From: Triparma columacea | Taxonomy: Eukaryota > Sar > Bolidophyceae > Parmales > Triparmaceae | Length of the DNA: 64,000 nucleotides | Assembly: GCA_030267965.1 (NCBI GenBank) | Contig: BRYA01000194.1 | Coordinates: 60,411-124,410, forward strand | Reading direction: 5' to 3' | Shown: piece by piece, positions 12,547 to 22,533 of the stretch | Position numbering within the stretch: the stretch's first letter is position 1 | How the letters are laid out: each line of letters begins with the position of its first letter | The notes under the pieces: generated by a model | Told to the model about the DNA's origin: nothing | Database searches by the model: none | The model's input: only the letters and a program-made list of their open reading frames with translations | Made by a program: the position numbers and the translations under genes

Positions 12547-14360
12547 ATGCCTCCTTCGCCTACCAAGAAGACCCCCAAGAAGAATAAAAGTATGAACCTC
12601 CCCCGAAAGGGAAGTCTGACTCTCCAGGATGCTACTGTGGAGAAGTCCCCGCTGGGAACTAAGACGTTTAACCTAACACTCGGGGCTGGAGACGACTACG
12701 ATACCGGGAAGAGTCCGCGCTTCGATAACCAGGCAGGCTCCCCTGATTTTTCAGCTGGTCGCCGGGATCCCAAGGCAGCTGCTGCTGAGCAGGCCAAGCT
12801 GGTGGCGGAGATGTTGGGGCAGGAGGTCTCTGCCGGGGACATTGCGGCCCGCTACGAAATGTCTGACAGCAGCGACGACGAATTGGATGAACTAATGGCT
12901 GAGTCCAAGGCCAAGGCAACGGATGAGAGTCAGGATGCAAAGTTTACCGGCGATTTCGATTGGAACTCCCAGATGGGCCCCATGGTCGAAACTTTGCAGA
13001 AAGAAAACAGCACCATGAAGGTCGAACTTGATAAGAAGAAGCAGCAGGTGAAGAAGCTCGGGATCATGCTCAATGCTCTCGAGCCCATCCCCGGAGTCGA
13101 CGCCGAGAAGCTTCTCAGTGTGCTCGATGAGAAGGGGGAGCCGGTCCATAGCGACATGAGGGACGTGAAGATTATTCAGTTGTCCAAGAAGGTTAGAAAC
13201 CTTCAGTTCGAGCTAAACAAGCAAAAAAACATGAACAAGAATGCCGAGGAGGTGCGTTTACCAGAGGAGGAATGAAATAAGATCGCGGGATCTTGCTTCT
13301 TTACTAACCCATTGAACGATCCTCTCACACCCCCCCTCTGGTATAGGCTATCCTGCAGCTTGACCAAGAGCTTGAAAAAAAACAGGCTGAGATAGACACC
13401 CTGGCGACACCCCAGGCCAGGGCCGCAATCATGAAAACCATGGTTGGAGGCATCGGTGCGCTCGAAAACGACCCCAACTTCGGGACCACAGGTGGCGGGG
13501 GGGGGAGCAACAGACAGACGAAGGAGCTCCAGAAACAGCTTGATGACATGCGCCACAAATTTGAGATACTCAAGGAGAAAAATAGAGTCCTTGAGCACAA
13601 ATTGATCCAGGAAGTTGGCGGGGAGGGGCCGGCGTCGGAGAAGATGAGCAAAATCATGGGTGAAGGATGGAAGGGGAGAGCTCAGCAGATCACCCTGCTG
13701 AAAACGAAGATGAAGAGGCTGGAGGCCAACGCCAAGACGGGAGGCATGATGGAGAGTAGGGGCAGCAGTAGGAGCACGACGGCCCAGCAAAGGGTCGCTG
13801 CGAACAATTTGAGGCGGGACGTCGACTTTAAGGCCCAGCAGGAGTTGAATGAGATGGAAAAGATGAGGCAGCAGGGCGTGGAGCAGCTCAGCAAGGCTTA
13901 CGAGGAGATGAAGGACAAGCTCGAAAGGACAGAGAAAAGGTATGCCAGCGCCAAAGTCAGGGTGGGATGCCTAGAGCAGGACAACGCAAAAATGAGAGAC
14001 GGAATGAAGGTCTTTGTTGGAAAAGCGTCCAACGACGACAAGCTGGTAGATATGCTGAAGCAGGAGGCTCAAGAGCTCAGAAAGAAGCTCAAACGGAACC
14101 AGGAGAGGGAAACGAAGATGCAGGGAGAGAGGGAGACCATGAGAGGGGAGGGTAAGGAAGTGGAATTACTCAAGGCACAGCTGTCACAATTCAAGAACCA
14201 GAACTCCCACCAGGAGAGGATCATCAACCAGCTTAGGGCCGACATGCACAGAATGAGGAACCCAGGAAGTAGCAATAAGAAGGCACCCGGACCCAGGAGG
14301 ACAGTCGATGCGGTAGGACTCTCAGAGAACGAAAGACCGAATGTACTTGACCGCAAATAA
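12547..14360 (+). CDS. Coiled-coil protein, possibly CCDC13-like
   Basis: Two exons (12547-13251 and 13347-14360) give 572 aa. The donor is GAG|gtgcgt and the acceptor gtatag, with a CTAAC branch string in between; the join keeps phase. The N-terminus is basic and rich in S, P and K (MPPSPTKKTPKK). It is followed by an acidic stretch and then long heptad-rich coiled coil through most of the protein. A central segment, GWKGRAQQITLLKTKMKRLE, resembles what I recall from the centrosomal/ciliary protein CCDC13, but that is memory and not a search. No enzyme motif is seen. The gene is convergent with the VTT-domain gene, only 34 bases separating the stop codons. A cytoskeletal or ciliary role would fit the neighbouring CFAP73 and TMEM237-like genes, which is inference. 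Confidence 0.7.
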
Positions 14361-14394
14361 GCAAAGAGAACTTAGTTTGCGTTTCATTGAATAA

Positions 14395-15183
14395 TTAGAT
14401 TGAACCATAGTATTCTTTGTCACTGCCGTCGTCGTCGTCATCATCACCCTCTCCGGAGAGCAACCCAATCTGGACCTCAAGCTGACGTTTCGTGTAGTAT
14501 CCAAGAGCCGCGAGGCCAAACAGAGTGGCCCCTGCAAAGACGCCCATCAAAACCTTTGTCGTCGCCGAGTTTTCGTCAAGATTCGAAAAACTTTGCGCAC
14601 TCATGCCGACGGCCACGTTAGCTGCAGCATAAGGGAGGCCCATGAGAGCGGTCCAGGGTACAAAGTGACGGAAGAACTTCACTTCAGGGATAGAACCAAG
14701 TCCAAAATTCTTTATGGATGCAGGAATGTAAGCCGCGCATACTAATGCTGTCAAGAAATGGGGCTTCTGTTTCACTACCTTCTTCAGCGCTACAAGTATC
14801 CGAGGAGGTTTGCTGTCAGAGAAACTGCAATTAGCGCACGATATGCTCCTTGAGGCCAGGAGGAAGCAAACCCAGCTCCCAGCATTCTTCCCTGTCAACG
14901 CAAAAAGGAGAGCTGTCACGTAAGAGTCGCTCCATATTATGCCAGCCGCAGCCTCCAAAGGCGTCATGGGGAGAAGAAACACGGAACAGATGACAAACAT
15001 GCAAATATAAATCACGCCGCCCCATGGGCCAAGGTCATTCTTGTCAATATAGTCAACACCTCTCTCCAAGATCCGAAACTTTATGAGAACATACATTATC
15101 GTCGGGGTAATCATCGCAAAAAAGATGACGGATAGGATAGTCTTTACAGCTTGCCACCTACCCAATAACCTGGCGTCCTCCAT
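14395..15183 (-). CDS. VTT-domain (SNARE-associated/DedA/TVP38-type) membrane protein
   Basis: A single exon of 262 aa. There is a membrane segment near residues 12-36, another at about 50-75, then a hydrophobic core with glycines in the VTT pattern (AAAGIIWSDS, LTGKNAGSW). A later stretch, NFGLGSIPEVKFFRHFVPW, resembles the conserved loop of the TVP38/TMEM64/DedA family. A final membrane segment near 210-230 precedes an acidic, cytosolic-looking tail (GEGDDDDDDGSD). VTT proteins of the TMEM41/VMP1 branch are lipid scramblases of ER and Golgi membranes; TVP38 is a Golgi protein. Which branch this belongs to cannot be said. A 78-bp tandem duplication starts one base upstream of the ATG, so its 5' UTR/promoter exists in two copies. 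Confidence 0.62.
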   Translation of the reverse strand: MEDARLLGRWQAVKTILSVIFFAMITPTIMYVLIKFRILERGVDYIDKNDLGPWGGVIYICMFVICSVFLLPMTPLEAAAGIIWSDSYVTALLFALTGKNAGSWVCFLLASRSISCANCSFSDSKPPRILVALKKVVKQKPHFLTALVCAAYIPASIKNFGLGSIPEVKFFRHFVPWTALMGLPYAAANVAVGMSAQSFSNLDENSATTKVLMGVFAGATLFGLAALGYYTKRQLEVQIGLLSGEGDDDDDDGSDKEYYGSI

Positions 15184-15184
15184 C

Positions 15185-15340
15185 GCTTGTAAACCCGAAG
15201 ACCCGGGGCTTCTTTTCGATGTATTTCGTTGCGCTGAAGGTAAAGAATGGGGAGGGAAGAAACTTGTAAACCCGAAGACCCGGGGCTTCTTTTCGATGAA
15301 TTTCGTTGCGCTGAAGGTAAAGAATGGGGAAGGAAGAAAT
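15185..15340. repeat. 78-bp tandem direct duplication directly upstream of the VTT gene
   Basis: Two adjacent copies (15185-15262 and 15263-15340) share almost every base, for example CTTGTAAACCCGAAGACCCG in both; only scattered substitutions differ. The array ends one base from the start codon of the minus-strand VTT gene, so it duplicates its 5' leader or core promoter. The remaining bases to 15471 contain no recognisable gene. Confidence 0.9.
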
Positions 15341-15471
15341 ATAGTTCAATTAATTCGGATTCAACACTTTTCTTTAGGAAGACCTCAGCTTGGAAAAAAT
15401 TGGTTAAGCGAAGGGTTATGAGGGCACGTGTAACATAAAAATACCTGTGGTAGGGATATCTTCAAGTAAAA

Positions 15472-17143
15472 TTATGAACTTAGCTGGGAGCAGCTCTGGG
15501 ACGATCTCTTCATCTGTTCTTTTTCTTGCTTCGTCAGGAGAAAGGTCTTGGGCTTCTCCTCTAGCTTCTTTACAACGTCGTCTATCCACCCTTTGAGTCT
15601 TCTATGAAATTCCGGTCTGACGATAATGTCTCCATGGATGTAATTCTCGTAGAGCCACACTTCCGTAGTCTCCTTTAACGTATCTCTGACTCCGTAGGCA
15701 TCAACCAGCGGGTCGCTACCCGCAAGAACAACCAAGCACTTCTCGTCATTCTGCCTACTTGCGTACTCGCCAAACTCTTGAACGTTTTTGATGAGATGCT
15801 GAGTGTAAATGTCACCAGCTGCAAGGTGAGTCACGAATTTGAAAGGGTCGCGCTTCTTGATGCAATCTATGAAAACTGGGACGTCGAGGGGTACGTATAG
15901 AATCTCCCCAAGCGAAGTTGCGCCTGCAAAGAAGTTCACCGGGTCAAGGTACACCGTTGCGTCGAAAGTTTCAGGGTAGACGTTCATTATCGAAGACAGG
16001 ACCATCGTGCCGAAGGAGTGGGAAACGCAGATGCACTTTGACTTGGGAGCCACAGTCGCTCTCAAGTGAGATCGCACGCTCAATGCTTGCTCCTCGACAG
16101 TTGGGTATGGCGGAGACTGCGACCTTAGACGGTGGCCGGAAATACCTGGGAACTCAACTAGAATCACATTCGGGACGTCTCTGGAGAATGAAGGCACGAA
16201 GGCAAGGTATGGGACCATTCCCATCCCGATGCCATGGAAAAACATCAGTGTAGGTCTGTTGATATCTGTTGTTCTGGACCAATACACGAGCCCGGTTTTG
16301 CAAACGCGTTTACTGAAACCCTGCAGGTGCCTCATGGTAGCATCCGCAGCCAACCTCACGAATAACTTGGGAATAGTGACGACGAGTGGGTATTTGATGG
16401 GCGTCAATCGCATGGGGTTTGTTCTTGGATTGTTGGGAGTCAGCGCAGGGAAGTTTGTCTCTTTGGCATTAAACTCTCCGAGGGGCTCTATCATCCTCTC
16501 TAGGACTCTAACGTCATGCTCGAACGCTTCAGGCGACTCGTACACTGCGAGAAAAGCAAGTGAGAGGGAAAGGGTTATTATTTGGGAGAAGATCCAAAAA
16601 ATCCAGTGAGAGCTCGTCGCTATTCGTGTTTCGCTCCTCCCTCCGTCTTATTTGGGAGAAGATCAAAAAAATCCAGTGAGAGCTCGTCGCTATTCGTGTT
16701 TCGCTCCTCCCTCCGTCTCACCTCCTCTTGACATGAAAAGTCTGTGTAGAGCTACAGCAACATTTCGTCTCGACAGCTCCTCAACAGAGCGGCCGAAGAA
16801 GATGAACTTTACCATGCGAAGTGCGACATCTTTGTTGTTCACTACAAGACTATCGAAACTTTTATTTGCGAAAACTCTCCATGATCTATAAGAGAATGAC
16901 TTTGATGGTGGCGTGGGATTTGCTTCCAAGTACTGCAGGGTTGGGGGAGTGTCAGTGGAGCAGGGCAGAGATGCATTTTGAGGCAAACCTTACCGCGATT
17001 AGACTCTCAAATCTCTTCATTTTCCCGGTGTCGATCATGGTCAATGCTGTGAGTATGAATAGGAGTGGACCGGGATTGCTCGCTCTTTGATTGACAGACC
17101 AAAAAATTGCGGCTAGAGCCGAGGCTCTAAGCGCAAGGATCAT
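15472..17143 (-). CDS. Alpha/beta-hydrolase-fold protein with N-terminal membrane segment
   Basis: Minus-strand exons 17143-16994, 16932-16722 and 16544-15472 join in phase to give 477 aa. The hydrolase core shows an oxyanion-loop HG motif (FFHGIGMG, about residue 222), a nucleophile elbow SHSFG, an aspartate in SDPLVDA, and a late histidine in NYIHGDI, all in the family order. The elbow is S-x-S-x-G rather than the common G-x-S-x-G. The first exon is hydrophobic (LRASALAAIFW, LLFILTALTMID), so the enzyme is probably membrane-anchored. Substrate is unknown; esterase, lipase or acyl-transfer activity are all possible. The second intron (16545-16721) contains a 70-bp tandem duplication. The chosen start is the first in-frame ATG of the hydrophobic exon; a further 5' exon may exist (see the small open frame at 17183-17341). 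Confidence 0.75.
16579..16718. repeat. 70-bp tandem duplication inside a hydrolase intron
   Basis: Copies at about 16579-16648 and 16649-16718 are almost identical (TTTGGGAGAAGATC...CTCCCTCCGTCT). Together they make up most of the 177-bp second intron of the hydrolase gene and reach to within three bases of its donor. The duplication seems to have lengthened a formerly shorter intron. Confidence 0.9.
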
Positions 17144-17182
17144 CTCGTGTTTCTCTGGTTCTATTTGAGACTCCAATTTAAC

Positions 17183-17341
17183 TTACTTCACTCGTTTCAC
17201 CTTTTCCGAGTTTTTGAAGAACCTGACCTGTTCATGGATTATTATATTAACACATGCCAATGTCAAGGATACATAAATCAGCGCATTCACGTCACTCGAT
17301 AGCTTTGTCCCACGATATCTGCCAGTAACAACACTCCCCAT
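17183..17341 (-). CDS. Small open frame with a membrane segment; possible 5' exon of the hydrolase
   Basis: A 52-codon frame starts with ATG at 17341 (MGSVVTGRYRGTKLSSDVNA) and carries one hydrophobic segment (LIYVSLTLACVNIII). It stops at TAA 17183-17185. A possible donor (AAG|gtgaaa near 17199) precedes the stop. No conventional CAG/TAG acceptor joins it in phase to the hydrolase exon; only weak GAG acceptors would do, and they imply an unusually short intron. It may be a missed first exon, a short upstream frame or chance. Confidence 0.3.
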   Translation of the reverse strand: MGSVVTGRYRGTKLSSDVNALIYVSLTLACVNIIIHEQVRFFKNSEKVKRVK

Positions 17342-17406
17342 GACTACCGCGCTTTCTCCGACTAAAGAAAAAAGAGTTTCATTTCATCATTTCACTACTT
17401 CTTTGT

Positions 17407-18411
17407 TTATCTATACTTCTCCCCCGTCCTCGGGATCGGCGGAAGCTTATCTAACTGTTCGTCGTGCCCCTCCTTGATTTCCATGAGGTCCACAATTCTT
17501 TCTTCGATGAACGTTAGACACTTGTCGAGCTGAACAGCGTTGCCAACCCACCTGTCTGAAAAGGGGGGCATCTTGGTCCGGGTTGCGCTGCAGCACCTCC
17601 CGTACAAGTTCCTGATGGCCATAATGATTTGACCGTTTTCCCTATTGACATCCTTGACCCTGTCCTGCTTTGCCTCCTCCTCGTCCCTGCCCATCTTGCT
17701 GGTGGCCTTGAGCTTCTCGAGCTGGTTCTGGCATTGGTGAACCTTGGAGTTTTGTACGAGGATGCTGTTCTGCGTTTCGACCATGAAATTCTGGCGCTCT
17801 TTCCTAATGGCGTCCATCTCAATTTCGTTCTGGCCCTCAAGCAACATCAGGTCCGAGTTGGCATTCTCGAGGGTCGTTAGCCTATTGAGGATGTCCTCGA
17901 TATCCTCAACACCCTCCTCAGAGTGCTCAACCGTGTTATCCAAATACTCCTTGTAGCGGTTGAGGCGAGACAGCTCATTCTGCAGCTTTTCGCGCTCCTT
18001 CTCCGTGGCACTGAGCTCCTCCTTGAGATTCCTGAGCTCCTCCTCCTTCTGGGCAACCTTCCGCTGCTCCTCTTTGTGGCGCATCTCAGCCCGCTGACGC
18101 TTAGCATCGTTCTCCTGGATGAACTTCTCGAACTTGATTACGGAGTCCTTCATCTCCAGCTGCTTTCTCTCAAAGTCAGTGTGCTTCTCGTCGCAAGCCT
18201 TCATCCTCTCGAGGTATTGCTGCTTCATGTAGGCCAAATTGTCCGAGACTTCCCGCATCTCCCTCTTCTTCTTGAGGAGTAGCGTGCTTTGGCTGGTCTG
18301 GGTGACCCCAGAGACCAGGGCCTCAAGCTCATTGATCTCATCCTTATATTTTCTAGCCGATGACCTCTCAGGCTGCTGAGGCACGGCCGTAATGAACGAG
18401 GCATCAGCCAT
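17407..18411 (-). CDS. CFAP73: CFAP73/CCDC42-family axonemal coiled-coil protein (DUF4200)
   Basis: A single exon of 334 aa, almost wholly coiled coil. Residues about 45-165 match the DUF4200 pattern: LLLKKKREMREVSDNL, followed by KHTDFERKQLEMKDSVIKF and EKFIQENDAKRQRAEMRHK. In CFAP73 (MIA2) and CCDC42 this block mediates docking of the I1/f inner dynein arm regulatory complex or assembly of the sperm axoneme. CFAP73 partners with CFAP100 in Chlamydomonas. The C-terminus (about 270-334) is less helical and ends PPIPRTGEKYR. Length is close to the family norm (about 300-320). CFAP73 and CCDC42 are hard to tell apart without a tree, so the symbol is provisional. The gene is divergent from the TMEM237-like gene, with 299 bases between starts, which would allow shared ciliary regulation. 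Confidence 0.75.
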   Translation of the reverse strand: MADASFITAVPQQPERSSARKYKDEINELEALVSGVTQTSQSTLLLKKKREMREVSDNLAYMKQQYLERMKACDEKHTDFERKQLEMKDSVIKFEKFIQENDAKRQRAEMRHKEEQRKVAQKEEELRNLKEELSATEKEREKLQNELSRLNRYKEYLDNTVEHSEEGVEDIEDILNRLTTLENANSDLMLLEGQNEIEMDAIRKERQNFMVETQNSILVQNSKVHQCQNQLEKLKATSKMGRDEEEAKQDRVKDVNRENGQIIMAIRNLYGRCCSATRTKMPPFSDRWVGNAVQLDKCLTFIEERIVDLMEIKEGHDEQLDKLPPIPRTGEKYR

Positions 18412-18710
18412 ACTGCAAAATTTGAGAACGAAACCGAAACTGAGGGGTGGAAGCTCAGGTCAAGATGGCGGGGATGGGCGGGGGGGGGTTGGGCCTATTT
18501 AGGGGCTAGGGACTAGGAATAACTACAGTCCACCCGAATAAGATGCGATGAAAGTCAGAATATCGTAGAGATGCTAAGAGATATCACGAAGCGTCTTTAT
18601 AGCAGCGAAATGGAGACAATTGGTGGGATAAACTGTTAAAGAGACAAAGTCCAAAGTTTCTCTTGGTTTTGATTTGGGCAAACGACGGTTGGCCTGATAT
18701 TACTTAAATA
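18412..18710. promoter_or_regulatory. Divergent intergenic region between two ciliary genes
   Basis: This 299-bp stretch separates the start codons of the CFAP73-like (minus) and TMEM237-like (plus) genes and holds no open frame of note. It has a G run at about 18479-18488 and an AT-rich end (TTACTTAAATA) just before the plus-strand ATG. I could not identify an RFX-type X-box with confidence. Confidence 0.45.
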
Positions 18711-20787
18711 ATGGCACGCCCAAAGAAGGACGACCAGTCTGACTCGGAAAGTAGCGACTCCGGGGCTTCGTCGAAGGACAGGTTGACGAAGAGGAAGGGC
18801 AAGAAGGATAGAGACAATGATAATGATGAAGAGTCCATCGAGGAGGTTGAGAAGAAGAAGAAAAAGAGTGGCAAGAAGGGCAAGAAAGGGAAGGATGAGG
18901 GCAGTGATGAGGAAGGAAAAGACGGGGAAGAGGACGGTCTACTCGGAGGGGGGGGGGCGAAGGGAGGAAAGACTGGTGGAGGCATGGTGAGTTCAAAGTC
19001 GGGAGGGTGGGGGTGGGGATGGGTGGGATGGGTGGGGTTGAAGGAGGTCGAAGGAAGTTGAGGAGGGTTTGAAGGATTTGAGGGTAGACCGGGGGGGGGG
19101 AGGGAGAGTTGGGAGACGTTCGCGGGGTCTATGATTGGGGGGGGGGTGGTTGTGGGCAAGACTTTGTGCTCGTTGGAAGGGGGTTGGGGCATGGCAGGTT
19201 GGGGAGGAGAGGTTGAGAGGGTAGATTTCGCAAGGAGAGGGCGGTGTGCGTCTCTTACCCCCCTTCCACCCCCCCCCACCGCGCGCGCCACAGTTTTCAG
19301 GATGGGGCAAAAAGAAGTCGTCCGAGAATGCAGATCCCAACTCGGGCGGAGGTTCCGACGATGATGATTCCGACTCTGATGATGACACCGCCGGGGGCAA
19401 GAAGAAGAAGAAGAAGAAGAAAAAGGGGGAAGCCCCCCTTTTGAAGAAGAAGAAGAAGACGAAAGGCAAGGGCCACCACCTGACAAGCGCCAAGGCGAAC
19501 CTGGAAATAATAAAGGAAGGCCTCAAGTCCTTCGTGCCGCACGATAGGGACATCAAGGGGAAGGCGATCCACGTGAGTGAGGCGGCGGCATTTGTCAAGG
19601 CGAGCTTCGGTGACGGAACCGGGCCTAGCACAATGGTTGAGATGAATGACATTTTGAGGGATGTGGAGGAGGAGAAGACCAAGGGGAAGTTCTCGAGGTC
19701 CATCTATGTCTACGTCGAGTCCGCAAGCACCGGGAGATTCTTCAGGTACGCCGTGGATCCCACTGGAAGCGACCAGGGTTCTTCCTACGACGACCGCATC
19801 GATAATGTTGGCACGGGGGGCGAGGACGACTTCAACAAGAGCAGGGAAGCGGCGATGGAGAGACTAGAGAGGCTCATGCACACGGGATTCCTGATTCTCC
19901 AGGGCTTGCTGGCGGGATACTCAGGGGAGACCGTGTACGAGGCCTTTGCGTCGACCACCAAGGAGGCTTTCCTTGAAGAGTACAGCACCCTTGCGAACGA
20001 AACTCGTAGGTTCTACTACATCCTCACCACGATCGGATTTGTCGGAGCTATGAACAACTGGAGGAGCGTGTCTGAGAGCAACGAGAAGTGGAAGAGCAGG
20101 ACTACTATGGAGAAGGGGGAGCTCCTCTTCTTAGTCTTTATCTACGCCGCAGGCCTCTGCTCCACCCTTATTACAGGCATCTACGACATGGACTTTTACT
20201 ATCACAACGGAATTACCAAATCTGACCTCCCACCTAACACCGAGTGGTTTACGGTAGCCCTGCAGGACGAGGACTTTGAAAGGACCATCAATATCTGGCG
20301 GGGCCTTTGCGTCGCAAGGTTTTGCTGCGTCATTGTGGGGTGGCTCCTGGTGTGCGCGATTCTCCACAGGAACAGCGGGAGGGCGGCAGACGCCATTAGA
20401 GAGAGCGAAAACCTCAACGTCAATCTGGAAAACGCGAAGAAGAGGATCGGACAGCTGACCGGAGGAAAGCTGGACAAGATGACTCGGGAAGAGCTGCTCG
20501 AGCTATCCCAGACCCAGCGCAATGCGCTCGAGCAGACCGAGCACGTGCTGGAGAACCTCCCCCGGGACCCGGCCGACGCCTTCGCGGCGGCGGGCACCCC
20601 CCGGGCGAGAACGGGAACCCTCGGGAACACCCTCACGAGCGAGGTGATGGGGAGCACAGGGGGGGGGATCATGGGAAGCCCGACGAGGGTCAGGACGCAG
20701 AGCGCGCTCCCCGCAAGCATCAGCAGCAAGGCGCCGCCCATGGTTGTGGTGAATGAGGAGGGGGAGTTCGGGGGGGATTTGGTGTAA
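18711..20787 (+). CDS. TMEM237-like ciliary transition-zone membrane protein
   Basis: Exons 18711-18986 and 19294-20787 (intron 307 bp, phase 0) give 589 aa. The first 170 residues are charged: blocks of K, D/E and S including K runs. The centre carries about four membrane segments: HTGFLILQGLLAGYSG (about 295), RRFYYILTTIGFVGAM (about 340), LLFLVFIYAAGLCSTL (about 375) and LCVARFCCVIVGWLLV (about 435). This mix of a basic/acidic N-terminus plus four helices with a LQGLLAGY-like first helix and a FLEEYSTLA loop fits TMEM237. In animals TMEM237 is a Joubert-syndrome transition-zone protein of the MKS/NPHP module. A coiled-coil segment and Gly/Thr-rich tail follow. The assignment is by pattern and memory. 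The divergent CFAP73-like neighbour supports a ciliary role. Confidence 0.62.
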
Positions 20788-21026
20788 TATAGAATGAATG
20801 CAACTTGCGTCGTGAATGGAACTTCTTTTAATATTAAGAAGGGATCGGGAAATGCACGCGTAGAAAGAATAAGTAAACGTGTTATCCGCGTTTGTTTGCA
20901 ACGCGTTTGATTTAGAAACGTAAAAGTAATGCAGTTGGGGGAGATATCGTTGTCAAAATATGGGCCTGTTTTCGTCAAAATGACTCTGACGAAAACGACT
21001 CAAAATTAATTAGAAAAACCAGGTCC

Positions 21027-22421
21027 ATGAAGGCGAAGAGAGCACAGGAACTCCTCGGGGTAACCGACGCCGACGATGCCGCGGCCATCAAGAAGGCGTA
21101 CAGGAAGATGGCCCTCAAGTACCACCCCGACAAGAATCAGGAGGAGGGTGCAAAGGAGAGGTGAGGACCGGGGGGAGGGGGCGGGGGGGTTGGTTGGAAA
21201 TTGACACCCTTGAGCGAAGATATTCTAACCCCTTGATGGACGCTCAACGCTTGGGTGATGATACGGGGTTCTAGGTTCCAGGAGGTGAGCGCTGCTTACA
21301 AGAGGCTGACAGAGAAGAGGTCGATCCTTGACGATGATTCGGACAGCGATGTTGAGGGGGCCGAGGAGTTCAATATGAGCGAGGAGGAGATGTTCGGGAT
21401 GTTCGACGAGATGTTCCACGACATCATGTCGTCGGTCGACGGGAAGGGCATGTCGGAGGACGAGGTTATGAACAGGGTCATGATGGGAGGGTTCAGGAAG
21501 ATCTATGACGACCTTACAGGTGGACAGGGGGGAGAAGGGGACTTCTTGAATGAGATGATGGGGATGGCTGCGATGGGGGGAATGGGGGGAATGGGGGGCA
21601 TGGGGGGCATGATGGGGGGTATGGAGGGTTTGATGGGGGATGGGGAGGAAGGGCCAGACATGATGGAGATGATGGCAGCCATGGAGGGTATGGGGGGAGG
21701 GATCGGAGGGGACGAAGACGACATGGAGGGAATGATGAGAATGATGGGAATGATGGGAATGGGAGGCGGTATGGGTGGTATGGGCGGAATGGGCGGTATG
21801 GGCGGTATGGGCTATACTAAAAACATGGGCGGGTATGAAGATTACCCTTCCTCCGACTCCGGCTCCGACTCCGACTCCGCATTCATACCCCCCGGCCTGT
21901 CGTCCCTATCAATGCAGGAGATGATGATCCTCCAGAGCGTCATGGAGGGCGGCGGGAGCCCCATGGACCTGCCTGAAGGTCTGGCTGCGAAGGTGCAGGG
22001 GCTGATGGACGAGGAGGACGCGGGTGGCAGGGTCGGGGGAGGAGCTAATGGTGGTACTGACAAGAAGGTTTCGGGCAAGAAGGGCGGGAACAAGAAGAAG
22101 AAGAAGGGGAAGCGGGGTAAGAAGAAGAAGGGCGCGAACTTCAAGGGCGGCCCGAACAAGGCAGCCGCCCCCACCCCGACCCCCCCCGACCCCCCCGCCG
22201 ACCTCCCCGTCTCCACACCCGTGCTCGTCCGCAACTCCCACCTCGGGGTAGTAATGTACTCCGGCCCCGTCCACTACGCCCAGGGTGAGTGGGTCGGTGT
22301 GAAAACCGAGGAGAAGGTGGGGAAGAACGACGGGAGCGTCAAGGGGGAGAGGTATTTCACGTGCCAACAGGGACACGGACTCTTCGTCAAGAGGGGGGAG
22401 GTGGAGGTCGTCGTGCAGTAG
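21027..22421 (+). CDS. J-domain (Hsp40) protein with C-terminal CAP-Gly domain
   Basis: Exons 21027-21160 and 21275-22421 join in phase 2 (AG|G, Arg) and give 426 aa. Residues 1-65 are a J domain with the HPD motif (KYHPDKNQ) and a helix IV match ([17 protein letters not shown]). J domains stimulate Hsp70 ATPase. The middle (about 140-250) is a Met/Gly-rich low-complexity region (repeated GGM), then a Ser/Asp run and a Lys-rich linker. The last 75 residues form a CAP-Gly domain with its GKNDGSVKG signature, upstream GEWVGV and final [15 protein letters not shown]-Gly domains bind the C-terminal EEY/F tails of alpha-tubulin and EB proteins. Chaperone recruitment to microtubules, tubulin folding or axoneme assembly would follow, as inference. 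Both domains are in one uninterrupted exon-2 frame after the phase-matched splice, so the fusion is not an artefact of ORF joining. Confidence 0.85.
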
Positions 22422-22533
22422 ACGGGGGATTCACGGGGGTGAGGGTGGGTGGGTGGGGGAATGGGGAAATGTGTTATTATGTTGCCGTTTCTTTTCATCA
22501 AAGCCAGATGTTTTACGTGTCCTCTTCGGACTC

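Noticed and set aside
19246..19293. Upstream ATG-like start in the intron of the TMEM237-like gene
   Set aside because: The frame is open into the intron by chance; the phase-matched acceptor at 19293 joins it to the basic first exon.
18704..19703. Ser/Pro-rich minus-strand frames over the TMEM237-like gene
   Set aside because: They are produced by the complement of the Lys/Asp/Gly-rich N-terminus and the G-rich intron; no conserved sequence is seen.
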